From positions 248,001-312,000 of the forward strand of contig JAMPIV010012440.1 in NCBI GenBank assembly GCA_024509875.1: a DNA stretch of 64,000 nucleotides. The letters run 5' to 3'. Below the pieces are notes generated by a model that saw only the letters and a program-made list of their open reading frames with translations, was not told the DNA's origin and searched no databases. Position 1 is the first letter of the stretch; each line of letters begins with the position of its first letter. A program made the translations under genes and the position numbers. Source of the stretch: Oreohelix idahoensis. Taxonomy: Eukaryota; Mollusca; Gastropoda; Stylommatophora; Oreohelicidae. Positions 24,301 through 33,966 of this stretch are shown here, piece by piece.

Positions 24301-26021
24301 AAGTTTTAAGGGAGCTAAGTGGCTGCGTTCAAAATATGTATTTTCTTCTAGGATAGTCGTGCTGTTACCACCTCCTCACTTCAAAACTTTATGGTGTCTG
24401 CTGTACTGTCAGACTTTCAAACGTAAACCAGTATAATGTCATGTTTCCCAATAAGCATTTTACAGGTTTTTAAACCTAACTCTCGTATGGGTAGTGTTTT
24501 TTATCACTGTCGATTTGAAAAAAGTCAGTGCTTCTGGCCTTGCGCTTGGGGTGGCATTAATTGTATATCGCGAGACGCGTGTTAGTGTTGCATGCGTTCC
24601 TGCTTTCAGCCCTCACTCTCTCTATCCTAAGTTCATCTGTCTTTCCATCACGCAGTGTATAAAATGAAATTAATGGAAGTATTAATTTAAGTCATTACGC
24701 AGTGTGCCTAGCTCAAGGTTTTCTTAGAAATACAGTACACGTTTTATTGTAGAAAGCGTGTATTGATGCAGTAGGCTTTACTATCAACGTGAAAGCGTGA
24801 GAATATGCAGACGAAGCATAAAAAAGGGGTTTTTATTGTTCAACTAGCATGACGTTCTATTAACACAGGCGTACGCTATTGGAAAGCAGGGGTCTTTAAC
24901 CATTTCTCTTTCCTTTTTATTGAATTTATGTGTTAGGCTTTACAATGTACTTTTTAATTTATATATGTGTATTTAGAATGTCTCACGACAGCCGTACATA
25001 AATTATTGCTACTGGCACTGTTCATCTTCCAGTTTATCTCACAGATTGAAATTTAAATTTGATGATAATATTTTAAATGTTCTTGGGTAGGCTTTCTTTC
25101 ATGTAATTATGACAGCTAGGCCGCACCGGACCGCCTCAAGATTAAATTTAAACAAATGTCTCATCAAATTGTCTGGAAGTTTTAAGAACCGAGTCTGAAA
25201 CTCTCTGTATGATTTATTAAGAATACTGGGATCGCAAAGGTGATCATTCGTGCGCAGAAAAGAAACACTCCAATTTGTAGCCACCAATTTCAGATGGGAA
25301 TCTAGCAACTTTCTACTAATAGCTAGTGAATCTTAAAAATCTCTGGCACTGAATGATAGTATGGCTTTCTAGTGGTCTGTATATATTTAAAATGGAATTA
25401 AAGATGAGGGGGGCATGAGAAAGTTGACACTTTTTTAGATCTCAGGAGACTTTCGGGGATCTGACCGACAGACTAAAAAGAGAAGCCGTCCCCTGGTTTC
25501 CCGTTTCCCCGTTCGTTGCATCCGACATCTTCCCCCGTTCGCTCCGTCTGCGGTCGGTTTAGCGCTTAACATAGAGGTGCGAAAATTCCGCCAGGAAAGC
25601 TTGCGTCTCGTTTCCGGGACCACTACTGCTTTGATCTCTCCCGCTCAACGTTCCTGAAACCACTTCCGTGTCTGTTTAATCCTGTTCCGCTCTCTCTGTT
25701 TGAAGTAGGCAACGCCCCCACTGCCCAAGTTAATGAAAATAACTTCATATCATTGCTCAGGCGATGTCCGTGGGCGTGATTTAATCTCTCCTTAAATCAA
25801 TGCGATGACCAGAATGAACGGTAGATAAACTGTCCACATATTAATCAGCCAACGTGTTGGCCATCTGCGTGGAACGGTTTCATAGCAATGAGTCCAGGTG
25901 AAAATAAATTCCCGTTTGATGAAGAGTTACCAAAATATTCGGGGCTCTGGTGCTATACGAAGGGGTCGCTACAAAGGGTCGTGCTACAACGATTCAGGGC
26001 CAGCTGAGTTCGTCTGTGACA
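21361..26021 (-). repeat. Element A 5' LTR, split by a solo LTR
   Basis: The two parts, 21361-22541 and 24996-26021, together match the 3' LTR at 4636-6837. A poly-G run at about 22012-22026 replaces the AGGGAGGGGGG tract of the other copy. The intervening 2449 bp are a B-like solo LTR. Confidence 0.87.
22542..24990 (-). mobile_element. Solo LTR of a divergent B subfamily (2449 bp)
   Basis: The sequence starts TGTGGTAAAGTGGG and ends TCTCACGACA, and aligns along its length with the B1 LTR but with many substitutions and small indels (roughly 15 percent by eye). It is flanked by ACCGT (22537-22541) and GCCGT (24991-24995), and the uninterrupted A LTR has a single GCCGT at the same point. The internal region is absent, as expected after LTR-LTR recombination. 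The antisense open frame of the other B LTRs is broken here. Confidence 0.87.
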
Positions 26022-26049
26022 CCCAACCGTCCTAATTTGTTTCGTGTCT

Positions 26050-26642
26050 TCTTTGTTATGTTTATGTCTATCTTCTGTATTCTGTTTTTGACCATCTTCT
26101 GTATTCTATTTTTGTCTATCTTGTTTATTCTGTTTATGTCTATCTTCTTTACTCTGTTTATATCTACCTTCTGTTTTCTGTTTATGTCTATCTTCTGTAT
26201 TCTGTTTACGTCTATCTTCTGTATTCTGTTTATGTCTATCTTCTGTATTCTGTTTATGTCTATCTTCTGTGCTCTGTTTATGTCTGTCTTGTTTATTCTG
26301 TTTACGTCTATCTTCTTTCTTCCGTTTATGTCTATTTTCTGTATTCTTCTTTATGTCTATCTTCTGTATTCTGTTTATGTCTATCTTCTGTATTCTGTTT
26401 ATGTATATCTTCTGTATTCTTCTTTATGTCTATCTTCTGTATTCTTCTTTATGTCTATCTTTTGTATTCTGTTTATGTCTATCATCTGTATTCTGTTTAT
26501 GTCTGTCTTGTTTATTCTGTTTATGTCTGTCTTGTTTATTATGTTTATGTCTGTCTTGTTTATTCTGTTTATGTCTGTCTTGTTTATTCTGTTTATGTCT
26601 ATCCTATGTATTCTGTTTATGTCTATCTTCTTTATCCCTTTT
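26050..26642 (+). repeat. 24-bp minisatellite
   Basis: About 24 copies of a unit TTTATGTCTATCTTCTGTAT plus TCTG, with C/T and length variants. It starts just outside element A. Three frames across it are open because the unit lacks stops in those frames; the hydrophobic repeat peptides are not evidence of a gene. Confidence 0.88.
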
Positions 26643-26984
26643 TAATCTATCGCCAGTTAACTTCCCCGTGTATTCTTCGCTCTCACTACACATCATTTAC
26701 CCTGGCGGTTCCAGAACAAACACTAACCTGTAATGTGATCAGCTGGGTTCTTCAGTGTGTCCTGTAACATGTTAATGTCTGTCCTCGAATTGGTTTGTGT
26801 CGTTGGTATTTGTCTGCTTCGTTCCAGCACTTTCACATTGCAGATTCTGCTACAACACTTTAATTATATTCCTTGTCAGCGCACACTTCTGACTGGATGT
26901 AACTTTTTTTTAAATTTGGTCGTTTAACTTCCTGAGCGCATTGTTTCATAATTATCTGAACCTTTTATTGCGGCTTGACCTGTG
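26643..26984. other. no feature recognised
   Basis: Unique-looking sequence between a minisatellite and an R180 copy. No open frame or RNA is supported. Confidence 0.5.
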
Positions 26985-26987
26985 TAG

Positions 26988-27180
26988 ATCCCCGGTGGGG
27001 TGGGGAGTCGGGGGTAACTAATGAGATAAAGAAAGAAAGGACTACTGCGACTTCAGGCATGTCGTACAAGGGAGACAAATATGAGGTTGTGCTCGAGACT
27101 GGCAACCTCATCATGTCAAATGAATGTCTACAGAAACCACCATCAACTGTGGTGTCTTTATGCTCTACATGGAGCGAAAC
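26988..27180 (-). repeat. R180 dispersed repeat copy (reverse)
   Basis: It contains the R180 blocks in reverse: CAGGCATGTCGTACAAGG, GAGGTTGTGC, GGCAACCTCATCATG and CAGAAACCACC, and ends in CTACATGGAGC. A GAT/GAC trinucleotide run follows at 27188-27214. Confidence 0.7.
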
Positions 27181-27214
27181 ATACGATAATGATGATGACG
27201 ACGATGATGATGAT

Positions 27215-27763
27215 CCTGCTTTCAGCCATCGTATGTCACATAACCTAAATATTTTAATTTTCACTCTTTGCATGTCATTCTGCATCATGTCTAGTTTTCC
27301 TATTTCTACGAGTGTCCTTACATTTCATGACCTTGCTATGATGTCAGGCTGACCCATACCGTCGCCCATCGCCGGGCTTTATCTCATGTTTAATCCACTT
27401 TTGTTATATCAGCGAGTGTCAATTCTATTTTTTTTCAAACATTGTTCTCCAAAATAAAAAAACAAAAAAAAAAGGCATGTCCTATTTCTGATCTGTGAAG
27501 ATATGTCGGTTGAAATAAAGCGTAGTGGGCTATTTGTTCGATACAGCCTTAAAAAAAAAAAAAAAGAAATTCAGAGACACAGTAACAAGGAGTAAGGGTT
27601 AGATTTAGCAATCCTAAACCTTAATCCTATCCCTGTTAGCGATTTAAAGGGATGGCATCAAAGAAGACGGCCCACTGTGCTTCCTTTGAACCTTGTCATT
27701 AGAGCTGTACCTGTTGCCAGATTTCTTCGAAAGAACTGCTGAAAAAAAGTTCATAAAGTAATA
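27215..27763. other. no gene recognised; A-rich tracts
   Basis: The stretch includes poly-A runs at about 27459-27475 and 27551-27566 and a palindrome-like CCTAAACCTTAATCC neighbourhood. Nothing in it is assignable. Confidence 0.5.
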
Positions 27764-27765
27764 TA

Positions 27766-28362
27766 CTATTGGACAAAAGTTAAGGGACGCCATTCAGTTT
27801 AGACAAGGTTTATATAATTCTTCCTGAGCAGGGTCGATTTTCCAAATGTCCGGTAGCTTGAAATCTCTCAAGAAGTCACTGAATGGTAGAGTGGGACACT
27901 GCTAAACGTCTTGCAACATGACGAACAGATTGCCCATCCTGAATCCATGCCATGGCTCGACCACGGTCTACAGTGCTGAGATTTCTCCTTGGTGGCATGG
28001 CTAATGCAGTGATCATTTCGACCACTTGTCATACTGATTTATTGCATACCAACGGTGAATACTCTTTACCAATGATCATTTTCCACGTGCATTCAAATTC
28101 AACTCACTTTTTCACCTTTTGAACTAGTGGGGCATGTTGCAAAAACCATGAGTTTTTTCAGCAACAATGGCAATTTTCACGTGCGGGTTAAAGTGACCCA
28201 GTTTTTGGACATTTAAAAAAAATTAACCTAGTGCACACAGAAATGTATACACATTTCTCTGAACTCAGTTTTAATGACATTTTCACTTGTCTTTATAGTC
28301 TGCCAATCAATTATATAAACCTTGTCTAAACTGAATGGCGGCCCTTAACTTTTGTCCAGTAG
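27766..28362 (-). mobile_element. Tc1/mariner-type deletion derivative (597 bp)
   Basis: The ends are inverted repeats of about 50 bp: CTATTGGACAAAAGTTAAGG at the left matches the reverse complement of the right end. Both ends are flanked by TA (27764-27765 and 28363-28364), the target of this superfamily. On the minus strand a frame from ATG 27998 reads an MPPRRNLSTVDRGRAMAWIQ start and a helix-turn-helix stretch (VRHVARRLAVSHSTIQ) before a TGA. It then continues in frame to NRPCSGR near 27820. The catalytic DDE part is gone, so the element is non-autonomous. The HTH assignment is by motif recall. Confidence 0.85.
27810..27998 (-). pseudogene. Remnant of a Tc1/mariner transposase DNA-binding domain
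   Basis: About 60 codons remain. The first 40 are open from ATG 27998, then a TGA replaces what is probably an arginine codon (CGA to TGA, a typical CpG change). The next 20 or so codons stay in frame and end in the inverted repeat. Sequence order fits the N-terminal paired-like HTH of Tc1-type transposases, the part that binds the inverted repeats. No DDE catalytic residues are present. Confidence 0.75.
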
Positions 28363-28684
28363 TATATTATAGACCTTTATGCTGAGATTAGTTTACATGC
28401 ACTCAGAACGGAAAGATACAAAACGTTTTGAGAATAAAGTGTAACACTTCTTGTAGTCTATGAATAGAGAAGAAACATGAAAACAGTGTGAGACCATTTA
28501 ACCAGCTACCTATATCCGAATGGTTCCGAAAACATTAAAACCGACAAAGTGTAATATTTAAATCTCAGGTCCAGTAACGCCTCTGTCTTCCGCTTTGTTT
28601 ATGGTAGCGCCACTGATGTGCAACTGTTGTTAAAGCAGTCAATGGTGGAGGCTTGTGTTCTCATGACTTTTGCTCACATTTGCA

Positions 28685-28688
28685 GTGC

Positions 28689-28721
<33 letters not shown>

Positions 28722-28766
28722 TGCGTGCGTGCACGCGTGCGTGCGTGCGTGTATGTGTATGTGTGT
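28685..28766 (+). repeat. 82-bp uninterrupted alternating purine-pyrimidine tract
   Basis: A composite (GC)n, (GT)n and (GTGC)n tract alternates purine and pyrimidine without a break, including a GCGCGCGCGCGCGCG core. Such tracts can adopt Z-DNA. Confidence 0.9.
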
Positions 28767-29109
28767 TTACCGTAACCCTGTTCGCATATACCCAAAGTTA
28801 ATAAGTCTTTTAAAAAATAAAAAAAGAAGCCGAGAGAAAAATTTCTGTATGGCAAGAGTGCCCAAAGAACCGAAAAATATCTTAACACGGGTTCTCTTAA
28901 TAGCCCAGAGAGAAAAAATGTTCCATGGAAATTTAGGCAAAACAACACCTTGTGAGGATACATAAGCTTGTAGGCAAAATTTAAGAAATGTAATGGTCTT
29001 CCTATTTTAGGTCGTCTGTCTGATATCCACAAAACCTTCTGTCCGTCAATCCACTGAGCTCACGCCTGGTGGATAAATGATTGACACCTATACATCTTCT
29101 TGTTCCCTA
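28767..29109. other. no feature recognised
   Basis: No recognisable gene or repeat. A 123-codon minus-strand frame here runs through the alternating tract and is not supported as coding. Confidence 0.5.
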
Positions 29110-29535
29110 TACAATCTTTATGGAGCAGGGGCCACCACTGTAGCTAGACCCATTTCAGAAATACTGCATAAAAGCGTTTATGGGCCCTTGCATTGGTAGT
29201 TTTTGTAGTAATGCGTTTTACTTGATGAGGTTGTCAGTTGATGTACGATTTGACATTTATCGTCTCTTACGACATATCTGAGGCATCAGTGAACCTATTT
29301 CCTCTTTGTCTCCTAGGACAGTGATTCTCAACGTGAGCCATATGACTCCTAGGGGGCCCAAGCCATATTTCTAGGGGGCCACAGTAAGATGGTCAAGTAC
29401 CTTTTTTCCAGCTAACAGCGACTTTAAGGGGAGGGGGAGGCACAGAGGAAAATGATGCTCAGACAGGGGCAATGAGCAAAAAAAGCTGAGAACATCTGTC
29501 CTATGAGACCCTGAGAACTAATCGGGGGGAGGCAC
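29110..29535 (+). repeat. R180 dispersed repeat copy interrupted by a hAT-like element
   Basis: Left part 29110-29318 contains TATGGAGCAGGGGCCACCAC, GTAGTTTTTGTAGTAA, GATGAGGTTGTCAG and TTACGACATATCTGAGGCAT. The right part 29499-29535 resumes with GAGACCCTGAGAACTA, the expected end of R180. The element between them is described separately. Confidence 0.7.
29319..29498. mobile_element. hAT-like MITE, 180 bp
   Basis: The ends are imperfect inverted repeats, CAGTGATTCTCAAC against CAGATGTTCTCAGC. The flanking 8-mers are TCCTAGGA (29311-29318) and TCCTATGA (29499-29506), a target duplication with one mismatch and the length expected for hAT elements. It contains two AGGGGGCC-type blocks. No coding sequence is present. 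Confidence 0.75.
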
Positions 29536-29569
29536 ATCTGAGCATAATTTGTCTCAGCTATTGATACAG

Positions 29570-29840
29570 TTTGTCCGTCTTACACACGACTGTACCATGA
29601 GTCTTTCTGTTTGTCAGTCTTATACACGGCTGTACCATGAGTCTTTCTGTTTGTCAGTCTTATACACGGCTGTACCATGAGTCTTTCTGTTTGTCAGTCT
29701 TATACACGTCTGTACCATGAGTCTTTCTGTTTGTCAGTCTTATACACGGCTGTACCATAAGTCTTTCTGTTTGTCAGTCTTATACACGGCTGTACCATGA
29801 GTCTTTCTGTTTGTCAGTCTTACTCACGGCTGTACCATGA
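29570..29840 (+). repeat. 40-bp minisatellite
   Basis: Nearly seven copies of a 40-bp unit made of GTCTTTCTGTTTGTCAGTCT and TATACACGGCTGTACCATGA, with only a few changes between units. Confidence 0.92.
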
Positions 29841-30074
29841 ATATCGCGTAATTTAAACTTATGTTGGAAATTACCGAAACTAAACTTACAACGCAGTTTG
29901 TAAACAGTTCAGCAAGTTATTTTTTGAAGTAGAGTTCCTGAAAATACTGAAACTAGGAGAAGACGATTCACTGTTATGTAATGATAAAGAAAAGATATAT
30001 TTAAAAGAAAGAATGGTTTGGTAATTTTGTTTTCGGACATAACTGACTTTCGTTCATTATTCATTCATTATCTG
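29841..30074. other. no feature recognised
   Basis: AT-rich sequence without supported features. Confidence 0.5.
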
Positions 30075-30295
30075 TCAGATCCCTGTGGAGCATAGCTCTT
30101 CAACAAATACACGACAAACCTTCGTGTCATGTGCCGTCCTATCAAGATATATCCTCGTCTTTTTTATCCCCTTCATGTGCGTGGTCTAACTCCCTTGTCC
30201 GTCTGATTTATTGTTTGGTCTCCCTTTATTTTTTCTTACCATGGGATACCTAACAAGGACTGTTTTGTAATGCTATCAGTTTACCCACGTATATG
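30075..30295 (-). mobile_element. LINE 3'-end fragment, antisense
   Basis: On the minus strand 30295-30225 reads the block equivalent to TRQSLxWxP (ending in CCATGGTAAG). The rest runs through a purine-rich GRP-like stretch to a CTATGCTCCACAGGG end near 30075. It is the family found at 1850-3010 and 4010-4485. No frame is intact. Confidence 0.6.
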
Positions 30296-31500
30296 TTAAT
30301 AATTTGGCATACCTAGCCAAAGGCCTAATGTAAACAGTCACATCTTTCTCTATGAAGAAACTCTGTGTGTACTGTATTCTGATAAATATACGGATTTTGT
30401 CCCCGCGTTTTAAAAGTTACAGTACTTGCGGATGTGGACGTTTGTTTGAGATTTGTATTTTGTCTTTGCTGATGTTATAAGCCACTCCCCTTAAAGAATC
30501 CATCCATGGCTGCGAGGGGAATTTATTTTTCAGACGTTAAGAAACAGAAAAACTGGAAGAAAACTCATGAAAGGTCGTAATTCAAGATGAAGGTAGAATT
30601 CGATGCTGTGCTGGAATATAATAAAGAGAATGCAGAATTTGGAAAATTAATATGCAAAGAGGAGATTAAGCTAATTTAGAAAATCCTATTCTGTCAAGAA
30701 ACTCTGATGCATCTTATCTCGTTTGTCAGTTAATGTCACTGTAACTCAGAAGTTCTTAACCTTTCTCGTATCATGACTACTTTCATTGTCCGTTGAAGGC
30801 TGCGGACCCATTTGATCGCCCAATGAAAACTACGGACCCCTTCTTAGACACAATGTATATAAACGAATAACTAACATTTTGCAAACAAATAATTTATTGT
30901 TATTACAAATACAAATAGTTAAGGTTACATATAATCTTACTGAAAAAAATATAAATAAAAAAGAACTGTAAACAAAATATTGTTCTTTGTAGATCTTGGT
31001 ATGCTAAAGTTAGAAGTAGATCTTGGTATGCTGAAGATAAGAAGTAGATCGTGATTGAAGGAAGTAAATACTGTCTCCGGGCAATGGTAACATCCCATAT
31101 ACTAAAATTTTGCGTTTGGAATACTTACGTACGCCCCTGCATTCATGCGTGAATCTAATTTTCTCCTTCCATTCGGTCTCCGCGAGGTCCCGTGAATATG
31201 GAAGGATAAAACACACACGAAAAGTAAATTTGTTACTGTACTTGGGCCATTCTGGTCCTGACTGAACCTCTCGGGAATAATAAGTTATCCTAACAACTCT
31301 TAAGCACGAGTCACGTGATGCCTTACTTGTACTCGTTTGGTTGGAATGTACTAATGGGATGGGAGCAATTATCCAATTGAAATACGGATTGCTGAGCACA
31401 TGATGTACTTTGGGTAATCAGAGTTTTTTCCCCTCCTCGTGTCAGGAATATTTTCTTTGATATGACTGAATTGTATTGCTAGATGGGAAACGCTGCTTGT
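30296..31500. other. no gene recognised
   Basis: A stretch at 30745-30840 (AGAAGTTCTTAACCTTTCTC with two GCGGACCC/TACGGACCCC blocks) resembles one end of a hAT-like element, but no second end was found. At 31005-31050 GTAGATCTTGGTATGCT is duplicated. A 129-codon minus-strand frame at 31010-31399 has no recognisable domain. Confidence 0.45.
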
Positions 31501-31524
31501 GTAAAAAAGACTCTTAGATAAAGT

Positions 31525-31578
31525 CAGGCAGGCAGGCAAGCAGATAGATAGACGGACGGACGGACGGACAGACAGATC
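31525..31578 (+). repeat. tetranucleotide microsatellite (GGCA/GACG/GATA)
   Basis: Short runs of CAGG, GATA and GACG units follow one another. Confidence 0.8.
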
Positions 31579-31838
31579 TTCAACTCTGTACTACTAAAGT
31601 GCGACTCAAAGACGGTGAGATAGCGTGAGGTTGAGAAATATAATTAACGAGAGTGTGGAAGACAACAAGTAAATCCGAGACTTCATAGAGACCGACAGAG
31701 ATAAATAACACAAGAATAGATTAGAACAACTGAAAAAGAAAGCCAAAGACATACAGGTGGAGACATCTCATGAGTGGTAAAAGTGAAAACGAAAGAAAAC
31801 CAAACGATAACAAACCGAGGTTCACATATCTCACACTG

Positions 31839-31915
31839 AGAGAGAGAGAGAGAGAGACAGAGAGAGACAGAGACAGACAGACAGACAGACAGATAGAGAG
31901 AGACAGAGACTATAC
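31839..31915 (+). repeat. (GA)n/(GACA)n microsatellite
   Basis: A GA dinucleotide run passes into GACA repeats and back. Open frames through it are repeat artefacts. Confidence 0.85.
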
Positions 31916-32125
31916 CGGAGGCTTGGATGGCATACAAAACCTAACAGATATAATCGATATAATAAAACAACAAATGTTTAAAGATAGAAATTACACAGGA
32001 GGCTGAAAGAGAGATATATCACTATAAGTCTTACACATAGACATACCATCAAAGACTTAAAGAGAGAAGAAACACGAGTGGCTTAAACAAAACTAAAACA
32101 CTAACAAGGGAGATAGCTGTAAAGA
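31916..32125. other. no feature recognised
   Basis: AT-rich sequence; nothing assignable. Confidence 0.5.
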
Positions 32126-32287
32126 CTTACGCAAGGGCACAACACTATTGGTTGCTTGGGGCCCACAAGTTGATCATGTAAAATAATTGCTACACAAACC
32201 ATCACTGTAAGAAGACATTAAAGCTTTGTTGCAGATTTCCTGTAAGTGGACCAGCTACAATGGTAGACCCATGCTCCAAAAGGAGTG
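32126..32287 (-). repeat. R180 dispersed repeat copy (reverse), diverged
   Basis: The GATCATGTAAAATAATTGCT, ACACAAACCA and TGTAAGTGGACCAGCTACAA blocks and the end CCATGCTCCAAAAGGAG fit R180 in reverse. It is followed by a 29-bp direct duplication at 32296-32350 (TTAATGGTGATCACTAGTGG). Confidence 0.6.
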
Positions 32288-32393
32288 AAAAGAGAATTTT
32301 AATGGTGATCACTAGTGGCTAATTTTAATGGTGATCACTAGTGGCTAATTTTGATAAAAGCACCGGCTAGTTAACAGTTAGTAAAAAAAAAGT

Positions 32394-33135
32394 TACACAA
32401 TCTTCACAATTAAAGAATAGAGGGTAAAAATGTTACACATCACCAGAATCAAAGAACATAGGGTAAAAATATTACATAAATTCACAATCAAAGAACAGAG
32501 TGTACAAATATTACACAGATTCACAATCAAAGAATAGAGTCTAAAAATATTACATAAATTCACAATCAAAGAACAGAGGGTAAAAATATTACACAATTCA
32601 CAACCAAAGATCAGAGTGTAAAAATATTACACAAACTCACAACCAAAGATCAGAGTGTAAAAATATTACACAAATTCACAACCAAAGATCAGAGTGTAAA
32701 AATATTACACAAATTCACAACCAAAGATCAGAGTGTAAAAATATTACACAAATTCCCAACCAAAGATCAGAGTGTAAAAATATTACACAAATTCACAACC
32801 AAAGATCAGAGTGTAAAAATATTACTCAAATTCACAACCAAAGATCAGAGTGTAAAAATATTACACAAATTCACAACCAAAGATCAGAGTGTAAAAATAT
32901 TACACAAACTCACAACCAAAGATCAGAGTGTAAAAATATTACACAAATTCACAACCAAAGATCAGAGTGTAAAAATATTACACAAATTCACAACCAAAGA
33001 TCAGAGTGTAAAAATATTACACAAATTCACAACCAAAGATCAGAGTGTAAAAATATTACACAAATTCACAACCAAAGATCAGAGTGTAAAAATATTACAC
33101 AAACTCACAACCAAAGATCAGAGCGTTTAAATAGT
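32394..33135 (+). repeat. 39-bp minisatellite
   Basis: About 19 copies of a 39-bp unit, ACAACCAAAGATCAGAGTGT followed by AAAAATATTACACAAATTC. Early units (32394-32590) are more divergent than later ones. The period is a multiple of three, so a minus-strand frame reads a 13-residue repeat in the first part. Stops in later units argue against coding. Confidence 0.92.
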
Positions 33136-33433
33136 TACACATCACCATTCTCCAGAAGCAAAGAAGGTTTATAACAAAGATGTTCCGCTATCTTCAGCAA
33201 TTAGCAGCGAAACTGTAGAGAGAACAAGTAATACTTGAGGCATACATGCCGAGAGACAGTAACACAAGATCCGTCATGTGGAAAAACACGAATAGATTAA
33301 CGAAGTGGCAAAAAGTATTCTGAGATGATGACGAAGTAAATATAAACAATATGAGACTGACAACAGACAGAAACAGAAAAAGTACCAAGGAAAGATTGTA
33401 TGCTCAAACACAAGCATACAAATATAGAGATTT
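33136..33433. other. no feature recognised
   Basis: Sequence between two repeat arrays with no supported gene. Confidence 0.5.
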
Positions 33434-33815
<382 letters not shown>

Positions 33816-33966
33816 TATGTGGCCAGGAGAGTGGACGGGAACGGCACCAAATCAAGTTAGATGTGACCGGGCTAGGTTACGGCGACAAATCAAGTCTAGT
33901 GTGACAGGGTGAGAAATGGGTGGAATCTTTTATCAATGTTCATCTGTTGTTTTACTGGCGACTGCC

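Larger units (their letters stand above)
4636..26021 (-). mobile_element. Element A: Ty3/gypsy-like LTR retrotransposon, disrupted by two later insertions
   Basis: Element A lies on the minus strand between LTRs at 4636-6837 and 21361-26021. Flanking 5-mers are GCCAA (4631-4635) and CCCAA (26022-26026), a target duplication with one mismatch. Its internal region encodes gag, protease, integrase, reverse transcriptase and RNase H in that order. B1 is inserted in reverse transcriptase, and a solo LTR of a B-like family is inserted in the 5' LTR. The LTRs differ at roughly 16 sites that I could spot over 2.2 kb, so A is not old. Coding frames carry several nonsense and frameshift changes, so it is not autonomous. 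Confidence 0.85.

Noticed and set aside
26050..26642. Hydrophobic frames up to 231 codons resembling a multi-pass membrane protein
   Set aside because: They are frames through a 24-bp minisatellite; the frame is open only because the unit length is mostly a multiple of three.
31010..31399. 129-codon minus-strand frame
   Set aside because: No domain, no splice context and no conserved motif were seen.
32394..32596. 67-codon frame with a 13-residue repeat
   Set aside because: It is the minus-strand reading of the 39-bp minisatellite and stops appear in later units.
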